Assembly: GCF_003002875.1 (NCBI RefSeq)
Contig: NZ_PVTH01000006.1
Span: forward strand, 1 to 64,000
Length of the DNA stretch: 64,000 bases
Direction: 5' to 3'
Source of the DNA: Arcticibacter pallidicorallinus
Lineage (GTDB): Bacteria; Bacteroidota; Bacteroidia; Sphingobacteriales; Sphingobacteriaceae
The notes beneath the pieces were generated by a model, which was not told where the DNA came from, did no database searches, and saw nothing but the letters and a program-made list of their open reading frames with translations. Shown piece after piece: positions 51,473 to 60,630 of the stretch; the first letter of the stretch is position 1; the number at the start of each line of letters is the position of its first letter. The position numbers and the translations under genes are program-made.

Positions 51473-51995
51473 ACAAGTTTTTACAACATTCATTCTTCTG
51501 TACGCGACATCGTGTACAGGAGATAAAAAAGCTCCGGATAATCAGAATACTTTTTTTGATATCGGGGGCTTTTTTACTACTGAGGCAGAACGTTTGAACC
51601 GCAAGGATCAGGGCGTGTTAAAGCAGGTAGATCACAATGGAAAGATTGAGGAGCAAGAAGTCAAAATTACCGACTGGAAAAAGGAGCTGGACCTATTCAT
51701 TTCCTCCGATATCAACAAGCCGTCCTGGAAAAACAGTTATGCCGTAAAAAAAGAAAAAAACGTAACGAGCTACACCGCACTTGATACCAGCCTCAAGGTG
51801 AGAAAGATTAGCATAGAGCGATCCGGAAGAAAGATTTCCGCCATTGAAATCAACAGCCGGGTCAATAACGAAATCTATACGTCTTCCGAGACGCTCAAGT
51901 ACTACCCAGACTCCCTCTACTCTATTAAAAAGGAACAGGACGTCAGAGGACTCGGAAACAATACCTACAAAATAAACGGCAAAATAAAACCCTGA
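51459..51995 (+). CDS. Small lipoprotein, function unknown
   Basis: A 178-aa exported protein. Residues 1-18 form a lipoprotein signal (FTTFILLYATSC, lipobox-like LYATSC). The mature part is charged and beta-rich (VKITDWKKELDLFI, SYTALDTSLKVRKISIERSG, YYPDSLYSIKKEQDVRG). No known domain recognised. Its ATG lies inside the last codons of gpmI, a 14-nt overlap, indicating cotranscription and coupling. A strong terminator begins at its stop codon. Confidence 0.8.
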   Translation: MSLYRQVFTTFILLYATSCTGDKKAPDNQNTFFDIGGFFTTEAERLNRKDQGVLKQVDHNGKIEEQEVKITDWKKELDLFISSDINKPSWKNSYAVKKEKNVTSYTALDTSLKVRKISIERSGRKISAIEINSRVNNEIYTSSETLKYYPDSLYSIKKEQDVRGLGNNTYKINGKIKP

Positions 51996-52025
51996 ACTCG
52001 TCTGAGCCCAGGGTTTTATTTTTTA
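51981..52025. terminator. Bidirectional terminator after the lipoprotein gene
   Basis: AAAATAAAACCCTG (51981-51994) and CAGGGTTTTATTTT (52009-52022) form a perfect 14-bp hairpin with flanking A and T runs. It serves both the lipoprotein gene and the convergent TPR gene. Confidence 0.9.
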
Positions 52026-52046
52026 GAAGAATATCTTGATGTGGAT

Positions 52047-52688
52047 TTATCTGTCTAAATTAGCCATATAAACCTTCGCCTTCTTCATCTCATCTGTTAT
52101 ATCCTTTCTACCAGGATTCGCATCCAATACCTTCTGAAGATCCCCGATACATGATTTGAAAGAGTTGGAAGCCGCAGCTTTATCATAGAACTTAGGAATC
52201 TTCTGTCCCTTTAAAATACCATAATCACGATAAGCAATCGCACGGTTCTGATATAACTTCTGATCCTCAGCATTGAGCTCGATGGCTTTGCTGTAATCTC
52301 TTATAGAGGCCAAAAGAAGCTTTTCTTTTTCAGTAGCGGATAATGTGGAATTCATTTGCGTTCCCAGCACGTTTCTTGCCTTACCGCGGTAATAGTATGC
52401 TGAAACGTTATTCGGCTTAAGACCAACCACCTGGCCAAAAGTGCTTATTGCTTTGCTGTAGTTACCAGAGTGGTAATATGAGTATCCTAACATATAAAGC
52501 ACGTCAGGATTGGAACCTTCGGCCGGGATAGCCTTTTCGAGATGAACAACTGCCTGCTTAAAATCACCGTCCATGAGGGCCTTCTGTCCTTGTTTAACAT
52601 TGTTATTCTTAATTTCCTGACTCTGTTGTGCACTTGCTACTGAGCCTAATAAAAACACAAAAGAAAAAACTGATGCAATTAATTTCAT
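52047..52688 (-). CDS. Exported TPR protein
   Basis: A 213-aa protein with a signal peptide (1-20, ending ASAQQ) and about three to four tetratricopeptide repeats (about 35-170). Examples are DVLYMLGYSYYHSGNYSKAI, STFGQVVGLKPNNVSAYYY and RDYSKAIELNAEDQKLYQNR. It probably acts as a periplasmic protein-binding scaffold. Partners are not evident. It is the only gene on its strand between gpmI and lon. Confidence 0.88.
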   Translation of the reverse strand: MKLIASVFSFVFLLGSVASAQQSQEIKNNNVKQGQKALMDGDFKQAVVHLEKAIPAEGSNPDVLYMLGYSYYHSGNYSKAISTFGQVVGLKPNNVSAYYYRGKARNVLGTQMNSTLSATEKEKLLLASIRDYSKAIELNAEDQKLYQNRAIAYRDYGILKGQKIPKFYDKAAASNSFKSCIGDLQKVLDANPGRKDITDEMKKAKVYMANLDR

Positions 52689-52963
52689 TTTAAAAAACTT
52701 AAGTTCTGATCGTCTTATAACGAATGAGGTGTAATATTATTTCTATTTTTACTATTTACAAAATATAAATACTCAAAGTCATCGAGTATATATATGTCCA
52801 TTAAAAGCGTAATCCGCAAAAATTTGTTTTAAAAAAGATCTCCCGTGTATGATTTCTGATAGTTAAATACTTTTGGCATACGGCTTGTACCTATAGTATC
52901 TTATTTAAAAATACCAGTTCAATTAATAATTCACTGTCAGAATGACGTTAAAAAGGGATATAA

Positions 52964-55417
52964 ATGAATAACCTCCTTGATTTTAATCACTCATTACCTA
53001 TTATAAATGAAGATACCGAGTTCTTTCCGCTTATGTCTCAGGAAGATGAGGAGGAAATGAACAATGAAGATACTCCGGAAATGCTGTCAATATTGCCGTT
53101 AAGGAACACAGTGTTATTTCCGGGGGTCGTTATTCCTATAACTGTTGGAAGGGACAAATCCATCAAACTCATTAAGGATGCTTACAAAGGAGACCGTACG
53201 ATCGGAGTGGTATCACAGAGAGATGTTGCGGTTGAGGATCCAACGTTTGACCAACTGAACAAGGTGGGTACCGTTGCTTTGATTATCAAAATGCTTCAGA
53301 TGCCTGACGGCAGCACCACGGTCATCATCCAGGGCAAACAACGTTTCAAGCTGAATGAAGAAGTTCAGGTGGAACCGTATATGAAGGCTACGATTGTCAA
53401 GTTTGAAGAAATTCGCCCGAAATCAGACAAGCAGTTCAAAGCTATGGTCGGCTCCATCAAAGATCTGGCCATGCAGATCATCCAGCTTTCTCCGCACCTT
53501 CCAAGCGAAGCGGGCATCGCCATAAAGAATATCGAAAGTCCTTCTTTCCTGATCAACTTCATATCGTCGAATATGAATGCGGACGTTACTGTCAAGCAAA
53601 AAATGCTTGAAGTCGCCAATCTGCACGAAAGAGCTACATTGGTTCTGGAACACCTCACCGTTGACCTTCAGATGCTGGAGCTCAAAAACCAGATACAGTC
53701 GAAAGTCCGTACCGATTTGGACAAACAACAGAGAGACTATTTTCTTAACCAGCAGCTAAAAACCATTCAGGAAGAACTGGGTGGCAACAGTCCCGATCTT
53801 GAACTCGAAAATCTGCGCGAGCGCGCTGCAAAAAAGAAGTGGCCCGCCGATATCGGTCAGCATTTCGGCAAGGAACTGGAAAAGCTGGGGAGAATGAACC
53901 CCGCTGCTGCGGATTATTCCGTCCAGGTAAACTATCTGGAACTCATACTCGACCTTCCCTGGAACGAATTTTCAAAAGATAACTTTGACCTCAAACGGGC
54001 CGAGAAAATCCTCGATAAGGATCATTACGGCCTGGAGAAAGTAAAGCGACGGATCATCGAGTATCTGGCGGTGCTGAAGCTGAAGCAAAACATGAAGGCT
54101 CCCATCCTATGCCTGGCCGGCCCTCCTGGAGTCGGAAAGACGTCATTGGGTAAATCTATTGCCCGTGCACTGGGAAGAAAATATGTTCGTATTGCGCTTG
54201 GAGGTGTTCATGACGAAGCTGAAATCAGGGGTCACAGAAAAACTTATATCGGCGCAATGCCTGGCCGAATTATCCAGTCGCTTAAGAAGGCAGGAACATC
54301 CAATCCGGTTTTTGTGCTTGACGAAATAGACAAGGTCGGTAACGACTTCCGGGGTGACCCTTCTTCTGCACTCCTTGAAGTGCTGGATCCTGAGCAGAAT
54401 AACGCTTTCTATGATCATTATGTAGAACTTGACTATGATCTGTCGAACGTCATGTTTATTGCAACAGCAAACTCGCTAAGCTCTATTCATCCCGCCTTAC
54501 TTGACCGTATGGAAATCATAGAGGTGAACGGCTATACGATCGAAGAGAAAATTGAGATCGCCAAACAACACCTTTTGCAGAAGCAGATCGATCAGCACGG
54601 ATTGAACAAGAAGGATGTAACCCTTAAACCGGCCGTTATCGAGAAGATCATTGAAGACTATACCCGGGAGTCCGGCGTTCGTGGTTTGGAAAAGAAAATT
54701 GGCTCACTGGTAAGGGGTATCGCGACAAAGATCGCTATGGAAACAGAGTATACCTCTGCCCTTAATAAGAATGATGTCGAAACTATTCTTGGCCCACCTA
54801 TTTTTGATAAGGATCTATATGAAGGCAATGACGTTGCTGGAGTGGTGACCGGACTTGCATGGACACAGGTTGGTGGTGACATTTTATTCATTGAAGCGAG
54901 CCTGAGCCCAGGCAAGGGCAAGATGTCGCTGACAGGGAATCTTGGCGATGTAATGAAGGAGTCGGCTACCATAGCCATGGCCTATTTGCGGGCACATGCT
55001 GGCAAGTTCGGCATCGACAATCGCTTGTTTGATCTATGGGATATTCACATTCACGTTCCTGCAGGTGCGACTCCAAAAGACGGCCCTTCAGCGGGCATCA
55101 CGATGCTTACTGCACTTACGTCAGCTTTTACTCAACGCCAGGTAAAACAGCATTTGGCGATGACTGGTGAAATCACTCTTAGAGGTAAGGTACTTCCCGT
55201 AGGTGGTATAAAAGAAAAGATCCTTGCTGCAAAGCGTGCAAATATTAAGGACATCATCCTTTCGAAGTCCAATGAGAAAGACATCCGGGAGATCAAAGAA
55301 AGCTATATTAAAGATCTGAGGTTTCATTACGTTACAGAAATGAAACAGGTAATTGACCTTGCTCTTTCAGAAGACAGAGTTAAAGATCCAATCGATCTTA
55401 CTATAAAAGAAGCGTAG
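52964..55417 (+). CDS. lon: ATP-dependent protease Lon
   Basis: An 817-aa AAA+ serine protease that degrades misfolded and regulatory proteins in the cytoplasm. A Lon N-terminal substrate domain (about 40-240) is followed by a coiled region, an AAA+ module with Walker [14 protein letters not shown] near 387 and [13 protein letters not shown], and a protease domain with the Ser-Lys dyad in DGPSAGITM (near 710) and [13 protein letters not shown] (near 752). Length is normal. A terminator follows. The 275 bp upstream contain a sigma54-like sequence at 52874-52889. Confidence 0.97.
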   Translation: MNNLLDFNHSLPIINEDTEFFPLMSQEDEEEMNNEDTPEMLSILPLRNTVLFPGVVIPITVGRDKSIKLIKDAYKGDRTIGVVSQRDVAVEDPTFDQLNKVGTVALIIKMLQMPDGSTTVIIQGKQRFKLNEEVQVEPYMKATIVKFEEIRPKSDKQFKAMVGSIKDLAMQIIQLSPHLPSEAGIAIKNIESPSFLINFISSNMNADVTVKQKMLEVANLHERATLVLEHLTVDLQMLELKNQIQSKVRTDLDKQQRDYFLNQQLKTIQEELGGNSPDLELENLRERAAKKKWPADIGQHFGKELEKLGRMNPAAADYSVQVNYLELILDLPWNEFSKDNFDLKRAEKILDKDHYGLEKVKRRIIEYLAVLKLKQNMKAPILCLAGPPGVGKTSLGKSIARALGRKYVRIALGGVHDEAEIRGHRKTYIGAMPGRIIQSLKKAGTSNPVFVLDEIDKVGNDFRGDPSSALLEVLDPEQNNAFYDHYVELDYDLSNVMFIATANSLSSIHPALLDRMEIIEVNGYTIEEKIEIAKQHLLQKQIDQHGLNKKDVTLKPAVIEKIIEDYTRESGVRGLEKKIGSLVRGIATKIAMETEYTSALNKNDVETILGPPIFDKDLYEGNDVAGVVTGLAWTQVGGDILFIEASLSPGKGKMSLTGNLGDVMKESATIAMAYLRAHAGKFGIDNRLFDLWDIHIHVPAGATPKDGPSAGITMLTALTSAFTQRQVKQHLAMTGEITLRGKVLPVGGIKEKILAAKRANIKDIILSKSNEKDIREIKESYIKDLRFHYVTEMKQVIDLALSEDRVKDPIDLTIKEA

Positions 55418-55434
55418 GAATTCATACCTCGCGG

Positions 55435-55478
55435 AAAAAGGGGCTGCATCATCAAAGAGATGATCAGCCCCTTTTTTG
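55435..55478 (+). terminator. Terminator after lon
   Basis: GGGGCTG plus ATCATC pair with GATGAT plus CAGCCCC across one bulged base, flanked by A5 before and T6 after. It lies 18 nt after the lon stop. Confidence 0.9.
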
Positions 55479-55566
55479 TTGAAGAAAGTTCTAAATCTGC
55501 ATTAATCATAGCAGATGCCCGAGCTTAACGCTCTTTTATATGAAGGGGCATTCAAGGGGATATAAA

Positions 55567-55614
55567 GCCGGGATGAGTCCGACTTTTCGTTATTAAAGTC
55601 GGACTCATCCCGGC
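55567..55614. repeat. Perfect 20-bp hairpin, REP-like, copy 2
   Basis: GCCGGGATGAGTCCGACTTT (55567-55586) and its exact inverse (55595-55614) are separated by 8 nt. No T-run follows, and the lon terminator is already 90 nt upstream, so termination is not its obvious job. It shares its core with the repeat at 1-42. The surrounding 55479-55823 has no convincing gene. Confidence 0.8.
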
Positions 55615-55823
55615 AGAAAGTAAGCCTAATATCGCCCGCATATAAAGGTCGCCTTAAGAGATCTTAAGAAAGTCCCCTATCATTATCATCAATATGGCCA
55701 TGGTCCTTTCATTTAAACATCCCTTCAGTAAGAATATAAAACAGGCCGGTGCTACTTACCAGAAATATTCAAGTAAGGCTGGGCTGACCCTGAATTTATT
55801 TACATATTTGCCTTTTATCCAAT

Positions 55824-56783
55824 ATGACCAGACTCAATCAAATAGCCGTGGCGCTCATGCTGCTCATGGCATCGTCGATTTCAGCACAGACAAATAACTA
55901 CAAGAACAGCTTCGGTTTTCGTACAGAAAACGATGCCTATCTCGGATTTGGTTCAGACAGATACTATACAAACGGACTCTTTATAAACTACAGTCGCGCG
56001 ATACGACAAACCGATACAAGCGGGAAGTTTATCAAACGTACCTGGGAAGCGGAACTAGGACAATCTATTTATAACGCGCAGACCGGAGCCGTACCCGACA
56101 TCAGCTATGTTGACCGACCCTTTGCCGGTTTCCTATATGGTTCTGCAAAAATGAACTGGTTCACCAGAGAAGGAGAACATCTTAGTGCAGGTATAAATAT
56201 TGGCAGCATCGGCCCAACTTCGCTTGCGCAGGATGCGCAGGAACTACTGCATGATGTAGTAGGATTCTATGAAATCAACGGCTGGCAATATCAGGTAAAA
56301 AATGAGTTGGGTGTTAACGCCCTGTTTGAATACAAACGTCCGCTGGCGCGTACAGGAGCGACTACCGACTTCAGCCTGAGTACCCAGGCTTCGCTCGGTA
56401 CAACCTTCACTGGCGCCGCGGCCGGAATCCTGTTCAGAGCCGGTGATATCAACGAACTTTTTCAGTCTGTTAGTTCAGGCAGCCGAATCTCTAACCAACA
56501 AGGATCGGTAGTTCCCCACAAGGAGTTCTTCTTTTATACCCAACCGACACTTCAAGTGGTGGTTTACGACGCAACCATTCAGGGCGGACTCTTCCGGGAT
56601 GATAAAGGACCCGTTACATATAAGCCTAACAGATTGGTCTACAGTCAGGAAGTGGGTGTCAAATATGCACAGGCCCGCTGGATGCTGAGCTTTGCAGCGA
56701 TTTTCAAAACCAAGGAGCTCCGGTCACAGGTAAAGTCGCACCAGTATGGCTCCGCAAGTCTTCATTACAGTTTCGGCAAATAG
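55824..56783 (+). CDS. LpxR-like lipid A 3'-O-deacylase
   Basis: A 319-aa outer-membrane protein of the LpxR/DUF2219 family. A signal peptide (1-21) precedes a beta-barrel. The family core is FRTENDAYLGFGSDRYYTNG (residues 32-51) with Asn36 and Asp37. The segment GSIGPTSLAQDAQELLHDV contains His143, the likely catalytic His, and GWQYQVKNELG contains Glu161. LpxR removes the 3'-acyloxyacyl group from lipid A in enteric bacteria. Whether the Bacteroidota lipid A is the substrate here is unknown. The protein ends in a barrel-like SLHYSFGK. Confidence 0.88.
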   Translation: MTRLNQIAVALMLLMASSISAQTNNYKNSFGFRTENDAYLGFGSDRYYTNGLFINYSRAIRQTDTSGKFIKRTWEAELGQSIYNAQTGAVPDISYVDRPFAGFLYGSAKMNWFTREGEHLSAGINIGSIGPTSLAQDAQELLHDVVGFYEINGWQYQVKNELGVNALFEYKRPLARTGATTDFSLSTQASLGTTFTGAAAGILFRAGDINELFQSVSSGSRISNQQGSVVPHKEFFFYTQPTLQVVVYDATIQGGLFRDDKGPVTYKPNRLVYSQEVGVKYAQARWMLSFAAIFKTKELRSQVKSHQYGSASLHYSFGK

Positions 56784-56849
56784 CGGGATGATTTCTCTGG
56801 CAGTTATGTTAGAATCGTTGAATTATTTTAGCTGTTTCCCTTTAAATAA

Positions 56850-56857
56850 TAACTTTG
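56850..56857 (+). promoter_or_regulatory. -7 box (TAACTTTG) of cmk, 5 nt before the ATG
   Basis: An exact TAnnTTTG with CATAG between it and the ATG at 56863. The mRNA is probably leaderless or nearly so. No TTTG is seen at 19 nt. Confidence 0.5.
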
Positions 56858-56862
56858 CATAG

Positions 56863-57537
56863 ATGACAAATAACATTGTAATTGCCATAGACGGTTATTC
56901 CTCCTGTGGTAAAAGCACCCTCGCAAAAGCCCTGGCCAAAAAGCTACACTATATATATATTGATACAGGGGCGATGTATCGGGCGGTTACCCTTTATTTT
57001 CAGCGCAACCGTATCGACCTGAATAATGAAGAGCAGATCAAGGAAGCGTTGAAAAATATCCATCTTAACTTCCACTCAAGAGACTATCAGACGCATATCA
57101 CATTGAATAATGAGGAGGTGTCTGAAGAAATCAGAAGAATGGACGTATCACAACTGGTAAGCGAAGTCAGTACGATCAAGTCTGTACGTAAGGAGCTGGT
57201 AAAACAGCAGCAACGTATGGGAAGATCAAAGAACGTAGTGATGGATGGGCGGGATATCGGAACGATTGTCTTTCCTGATGCGGCGGTGAAAATCTTCATG
57301 ACTGCTGACCCGAAGATCAGAGCAGAACGCAGGTACAAGGAACTTTTGGCTAAGGGAGAGAGTACCTCTATGGAAGAGGTCTTTGAAAATATCGCTCATA
57401 GAGATTACATTGACACGACCAGAAAAGAGAGTCCGCTGGTTAGAGCGCATGACGCGATTATTTTAGACAATACCGAGCTCAATGAGCAAGAACAACTTCA
57501 GTTCGTTCTTGACCGGGTGAATACGCACAACGTCTGA
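56863..57537 (+). CDS. cmk: Cytidylate kinase
   Basis: A 224-aa (d)CMP kinase. Motifs are the P-loop IDGYSSCGKSTLAKALAKKL (8-27), LHYIYIDTGAMYRAVTLYF, the CMP-binding region VVMDGRDIGTIVFPDA, and the lid FMTADPKIRAERRYKEL. The C-terminal REHRDY-like segment reads NIAHRDYIDTTRKESPL. Length matches the family. In many Bacteroidota cmk precedes rpsA; here the two are separated by a small minus-strand gene and a terminator. Confidence 0.96.
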   Translation: MTNNIVIAIDGYSSCGKSTLAKALAKKLHYIYIDTGAMYRAVTLYFQRNRIDLNNEEQIKEALKNIHLNFHSRDYQTHITLNNEEVSEEIRRMDVSQLVSEVSTIKSVRKELVKQQQRMGRSKNVVMDGRDIGTIVFPDAAVKIFMTADPKIRAERRYKELLAKGESTSMEEVFENIAHRDYIDTTRKESPLVRAHDAIILDNTELNEQEQLQFVLDRVNTHNV

Positions 57538-57555
57538 GTAAATTATAACATACAG

Positions 57556-57605
57556 GAAATGCTTGATTAAGCCTTCGCGAAGGTTCAATCAAGCATTTCT
57601 TTTTA
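57556..57605. terminator. Terminator between cmk and the convergent small gene
   Basis: GAAATGCTTGATT (57556-57568) and AATCAAGCATTTC (57587-57599) form a 13-bp stem. The loop holds a second palindrome, CCTTCGCGAAGG (57572-57583). T-rich sequence follows on the plus strand. Confidence 0.88.
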
Positions 57606-57618
57606 GAAGCAAACGGCT

Positions 57619-57819
57619 CTATTTCGACCTGTCTTTGAGATTCGTCTCACCTGCATCGTCATGCTGTTGCTCCTCACTGGGTTGTTCCCAACCCAGACGG
57701 TGCTCACGATCTGAAGTCTTAAACGCGTCATCTTCATTTTTTTTGGTGATCTTCTGATCATCATTATTGCCCGAAGGCTTGTTTTCTCTTATCGGATTTT
57801 CTTTATTTTGGTTTTCCAT
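57619..57819 (-). CDS. Small hydrophilic disordered protein
   Basis: A 66-aa protein made almost entirely of charged and polar residues (MENQNKENPIRENKPSGNND at the start), probably disordered. The only notable motif is EHRLGWEQPSEEQQ. No signal or membrane segment. It sits between convergent cmk and divergent rpsA, sharing the cmk terminator. Composition alone is weak evidence, but the ATG-to-stop frame fits its spacing and the terminator, and the RLGW segment is not random-looking. Confidence 0.5.
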   Translation of the reverse strand: MENQNKENPIRENKPSGNNDDQKITKKNEDDAFKTSDREHRLGWEQPSEEQQHDDAGETNLKDRSK

Positions 57820-57940
57820 ATTCTATAGATATTACGTTCTAGAACTAACAGTTTAGAAAGACCATTGTTTCAGCCTGAGTCCTGCTTAGAAAATACCTAA
57901 AAATCAGTAAAATAAATTTTAAATATCAAAATACCTTGCC

Positions 57941-57988
57941 TACCTTTGCGATTCCGATTTAAATCGGGAAAAGGAGATAAATTAATTA
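57941..57988 (+). promoter_or_regulatory. rpsA promoter box, leader hairpin and Shine-Dalgarno
   Basis: TACCTTTG (57941-57948) is a -7 box. The leader then has a CCGAT/ATCGG hairpin (57954-57967) and AAGGAGAT (57971-57978), 10 nt before the ATG. A clear SD is unusual in this window. Together they suggest translational control of S1 synthesis. Confidence 0.5.
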
Positions 57989-59947
57989 ATGGCCAAAAAA
58001 CAAGAAGCAGAAAAGGAGCTACAAGCTAAATCAGCGGAACTCCATGACAACGAAACCAACACGGTTAAAGAAAACATTGAATCAGAAGCTGATTCTTTGT
58101 CAATTGAAGACATTAAGTCTAAAACCCTAATTACGCCAGCCGGCGATTTTGACTGGGATGCAGATGAAAAAGGATTTGGTAACTACAGCGATGAAGAGCG
58201 TGCCAAACTTGAACAACTGTATGCCGGAACATTTAATTCGATCAGCAAAGGTGAGATCATCTCAGGTATTGTTGTATCGATTAACAACAAAGACGTAGTA
58301 TTGAACATCGGATTTAAGTCTGATGGTATGGTTTCACTATCTGAATTCCGCGATACTCCGGATTTGAAAGTTGGCGATTCAGTTGACGTATTTGTAGAAT
58401 CACAGGAAGACGCTAATGGTCAATTGGTTCTTTCACGTAAACGTGCTAAGACTCAGCGGTCATGGGAGCTCATCAACGAAGCTTTGGAAAATGACACGAT
58501 CATTAACGGTTTCGTTAAAAGCCGTACTAAAGGTGGTCTTATCGTGGATATCATGGGAGTTGAAGCATTCCTTCCAGGATCTCAGATCGACATCAAGCCG
58601 ATCCGCGATTACGATATCTATGTAGGTAAAACTATGGAGTTCAAGGTTGTGAAAATTAATCACGAGTTTAAAAACGTGGTTGTATCTCACAAAGTTCTTA
58701 TTGAGGACGATCTTGAGAACCAAAAAACAGAGATCGTTGCTAAACTTGAAAAAGGTCAGGTTCTTGAAGGAACTGTTAAAAACATCACTGATTTCGGTGT
58801 GTTTATCGACCTTGGTGGCGTTGACGGACTATTGCACATTACAGATATTTCATGGGGTCGTATCGAGCATCCGAAGGAAGTATTGGCACTTGATCAGAAG
58901 ATCAACGTGGTTGTACTTGACTTTGATGATGAGAAAAAACGTATCGCCCTTGGTTTAAAACAACTTACTTCTCACCCATGGGCTTCTCTTGATACTACAA
59001 TCGAGATCGGTTCTAAGGTTAAAGGTAAAATTGTTACTGTTGCTGATTACGGCGCTTTCCTTGAAATCACTCCAGGTGTAGAAGGACTGATCCACGTATC
59101 AGAAATGTCATGGTCTCAGAACTTGCGTAATCCTCAGGAATTCCTGAAGGTTGGTGATGAGATCGAAGCTCAGGTATTAACATTAGATCGCGACGAGCGT
59201 AAGATGAGCCTGGGTATTAAACAATTGACTCCAGATCCTTGGCAGAACATCGCTGAGAGATATCCAATCGGAAGCAAGCACACAGCTGTTGTTAAGAACA
59301 TGACTAACTTCGGTGTATTTGTTGAGATCGAAGAAGGTATCGACGGACTAATCCACATTTCAGATCTTTCATGGTCTAAGAAGGTTAACCACCCGAACGA
59401 ATTTACTAAGGTAGGTGAAGTTCTTAACGTGGTTGTTCTTGAACTTGATGAGGATAACCGTAAACTGAGCCTGGGTCACAAGCAATTAGAAGAAAATCCT
59501 TGGGATACTTTTGAAACAATCTTCACTATGGATTCAATCCACGAAGGAACTGTTTTGAAGGTTACTGAAAAAGGAGCTATCGTTGCTTTACCTTACGGAG
59601 TAGAAGGTTTCTCTCCAAGCAAGCATTCTATCAAAGAAGATGGAAAAGCGCTTAAGGCTGAAGAAACTGCAGAATTTAAAATCATTGAATTCAGCAAGGA
59701 TGCTAAACGTATCGTAGTTTCTCATTCACGTATCTGGGAAGATGCACGTTCTGACGCTAGATCTGCTGAGGTTTCTCAGAAGAAAAATGATCAGAAAGCT
59801 ACTTCAAGTGCAGTGAAGAAGGTTAAAGATTCAGTTGAAAAATCTACATTAGGAGATCTTAGTGTATTGGCTCAATTGAAGCAACAGATGGAAGGTGCTG
59901 AAAGTCAGGCACGCCAGTCTAAGCCTTCAGACGAAGAAGCTGAATAA
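57989..59947 (+). CDS. rpsA: 30S ribosomal protein S1
   Basis: A 652-aa protein that helps bind and unfold mRNA on the 30S subunit. An acidic N-terminal extension (1-80, with many Glu and Asp) is followed by six S1 domains. Characteristic cores are GEIISGIVVSINNKDVVLNI, GQVLEGTVKNITDFGVFIDL, GSKVKGKIVTVADYGAFLEI and GSKHTAVVKNMTNFGVFVEI, plus a more divergent last domain. The C-terminus is Lys/Glu/Gln-rich. Length is larger than E. coli S1 (557) because of both tails. A leader hairpin and SD precede it, and a strong terminator follows. Confidence 0.95.
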   Translation: MAKKQEAEKELQAKSAELHDNETNTVKENIESEADSLSIEDIKSKTLITPAGDFDWDADEKGFGNYSDEERAKLEQLYAGTFNSISKGEIISGIVVSINNKDVVLNIGFKSDGMVSLSEFRDTPDLKVGDSVDVFVESQEDANGQLVLSRKRAKTQRSWELINEALENDTIINGFVKSRTKGGLIVDIMGVEAFLPGSQIDIKPIRDYDIYVGKTMEFKVVKINHEFKNVVVSHKVLIEDDLENQKTEIVAKLEKGQVLEGTVKNITDFGVFIDLGGVDGLLHITDISWGRIEHPKEVLALDQKINVVVLDFDDEKKRIALGLKQLTSHPWASLDTTIEIGSKVKGKIVTVADYGAFLEITPGVEGLIHVSEMSWSQNLRNPQEFLKVGDEIEAQVLTLDRDERKMSLGIKQLTPDPWQNIAERYPIGSKHTAVVKNMTNFGVFVEIEEGIDGLIHISDLSWSKKVNHPNEFTKVGEVLNVVVLELDEDNRKLSLGHKQLEENPWDTFETIFTMDSIHEGTVLKVTEKGAIVALPYGVEGFSPSKHSIKEDGKALKAEETAEFKIIEFSKDAKRIVVSHSRIWEDARSDARSAEVSQKKNDQKATSSAVKKVKDSVEKSTLGDLSVLAQLKQQMEGAESQARQSKPSDEEAE

Positions 59948-59964
59948 TAACAGTCATTCTAATA

Positions 59965-60000
59965 AAAAAGCCCTGCCGTAAATACGGCGGGGCTTTTTTT
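59965..60000 (+). terminator. Terminator after rpsA
   Basis: A 15-bp stem (AAAAAGCCCTGCCGT with ACGGCGGGGCTTTTT, one G-U pair) has a 4-nt loop and ends in T-run. It lies 18 nt after the rpsA stop and just upstream of the pyrR promoter box. Confidence 0.92.
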
Positions 60001-60021
60001 ATGAGTATAGTTTATTTTTTT

Positions 60022-60029
60022 TATTTTTG
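60022..60029 (+). promoter_or_regulatory. -7 box (TATTTTTG) of pyrR
   Basis: An exact TAnnTTTG lies 13 nt before the pyrR ATG at 60043 and after the rpsA terminator. The leader would be less than 13 nt, which leaves no room for an attenuator. Confidence 0.55.
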
Positions 60030-60042
60030 CCCAAATCAAAAC

Positions 60043-60588
60043 ATGCAAAATCTAACTCTGCTTGACGGCCAAAAGTTCCAGATTACGATTAAGCGGCTGT
60101 GTCATCAGCTGATTGAAAATCATGACGACTTTTCAGATTCGGTGATTCTTGGGATTCAGCCCAGGGGTATTTATCTGGCGAACAGGATTGCTTACGAATT
60201 GCAGCAGATCTTACCACAGGCAAATATTCTGAACGGCAACCTGGATATCACATTTTTCCGGGATGACTTCCGCAGACGAGAAGCTCCGCTCCTGCCTAAT
60301 GCCACCAGCATTGATTTTATTATTGAAGGAAAGAAGGTTATTCTGGTAGATGACGTACTCTGGACGGGGCGTACCATACGCTCGGCTATGGATGCCATGC
60401 TGGCATTTGGCCGGCCTAAAAAGGTGGAACTCCTGGTACTGGTTGATAGACGGTTTTCGCGTGATCTGCCTATAGAACCGGATTATATCGGAATACGGGT
60501 AGACTCAATAAACTCCCAACGTGTGATTGTTTCATGGAAAGAGACAGATCAGGAAGACACGATCATCCTCCTGTCTGATAAAGACTAA
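60043..60588 (+). CDS. pyrR: PyrR: pyrimidine regulator / uracil phosphoribosyltransferase
   Basis: A 181-aa phosphoribosyltransferase-fold protein. The PRPP-binding motif is KKVILVDDVLWTGRTIRSAM near residues 100-120; VILGIQPRGIYLANRIA and VELLVLVDRRFSRDLPIEPDYI are typical of PyrR. In Firmicutes it attenuates pyr operons by binding RNA. Here I see no attenuator, so it may act mainly as a UPRTase. The start is ATG 60043 (MQNLTLLDGQKF), because the in-frame ATG at 60001 lies upstream of the promoter box, at the end of the rpsA terminator. pyrB follows after 42 nt. Confidence 0.92.
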   Translation: MQNLTLLDGQKFQITIKRLCHQLIENHDDFSDSVILGIQPRGIYLANRIAYELQQILPQANILNGNLDITFFRDDFRRREAPLLPNATSIDFIIEGKKVILVDDVLWTGRTIRSAMDAMLAFGRPKKVELLVLVDRRFSRDLPIEPDYIGIRVDSINSQRVIVSWKETDQEDTIILLSDKD

Positions 60589-60630
60589 TGATTTTTTAAG
60601 GTTAAATTCAGATAAAAACACACCATATCC

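Noticed and set aside
55694-55897. 67-codon plus-strand frame before the LpxR-like gene
   Set aside because: It overlaps the signal peptide of the LpxR-like gene in another frame and has no motif.
60001-60042. N-terminal extension of PyrR
   Set aside because: It begins at the end of the rpsA terminator and before the -7 box; the extra residues are hydrophobic and unlike PyrR.
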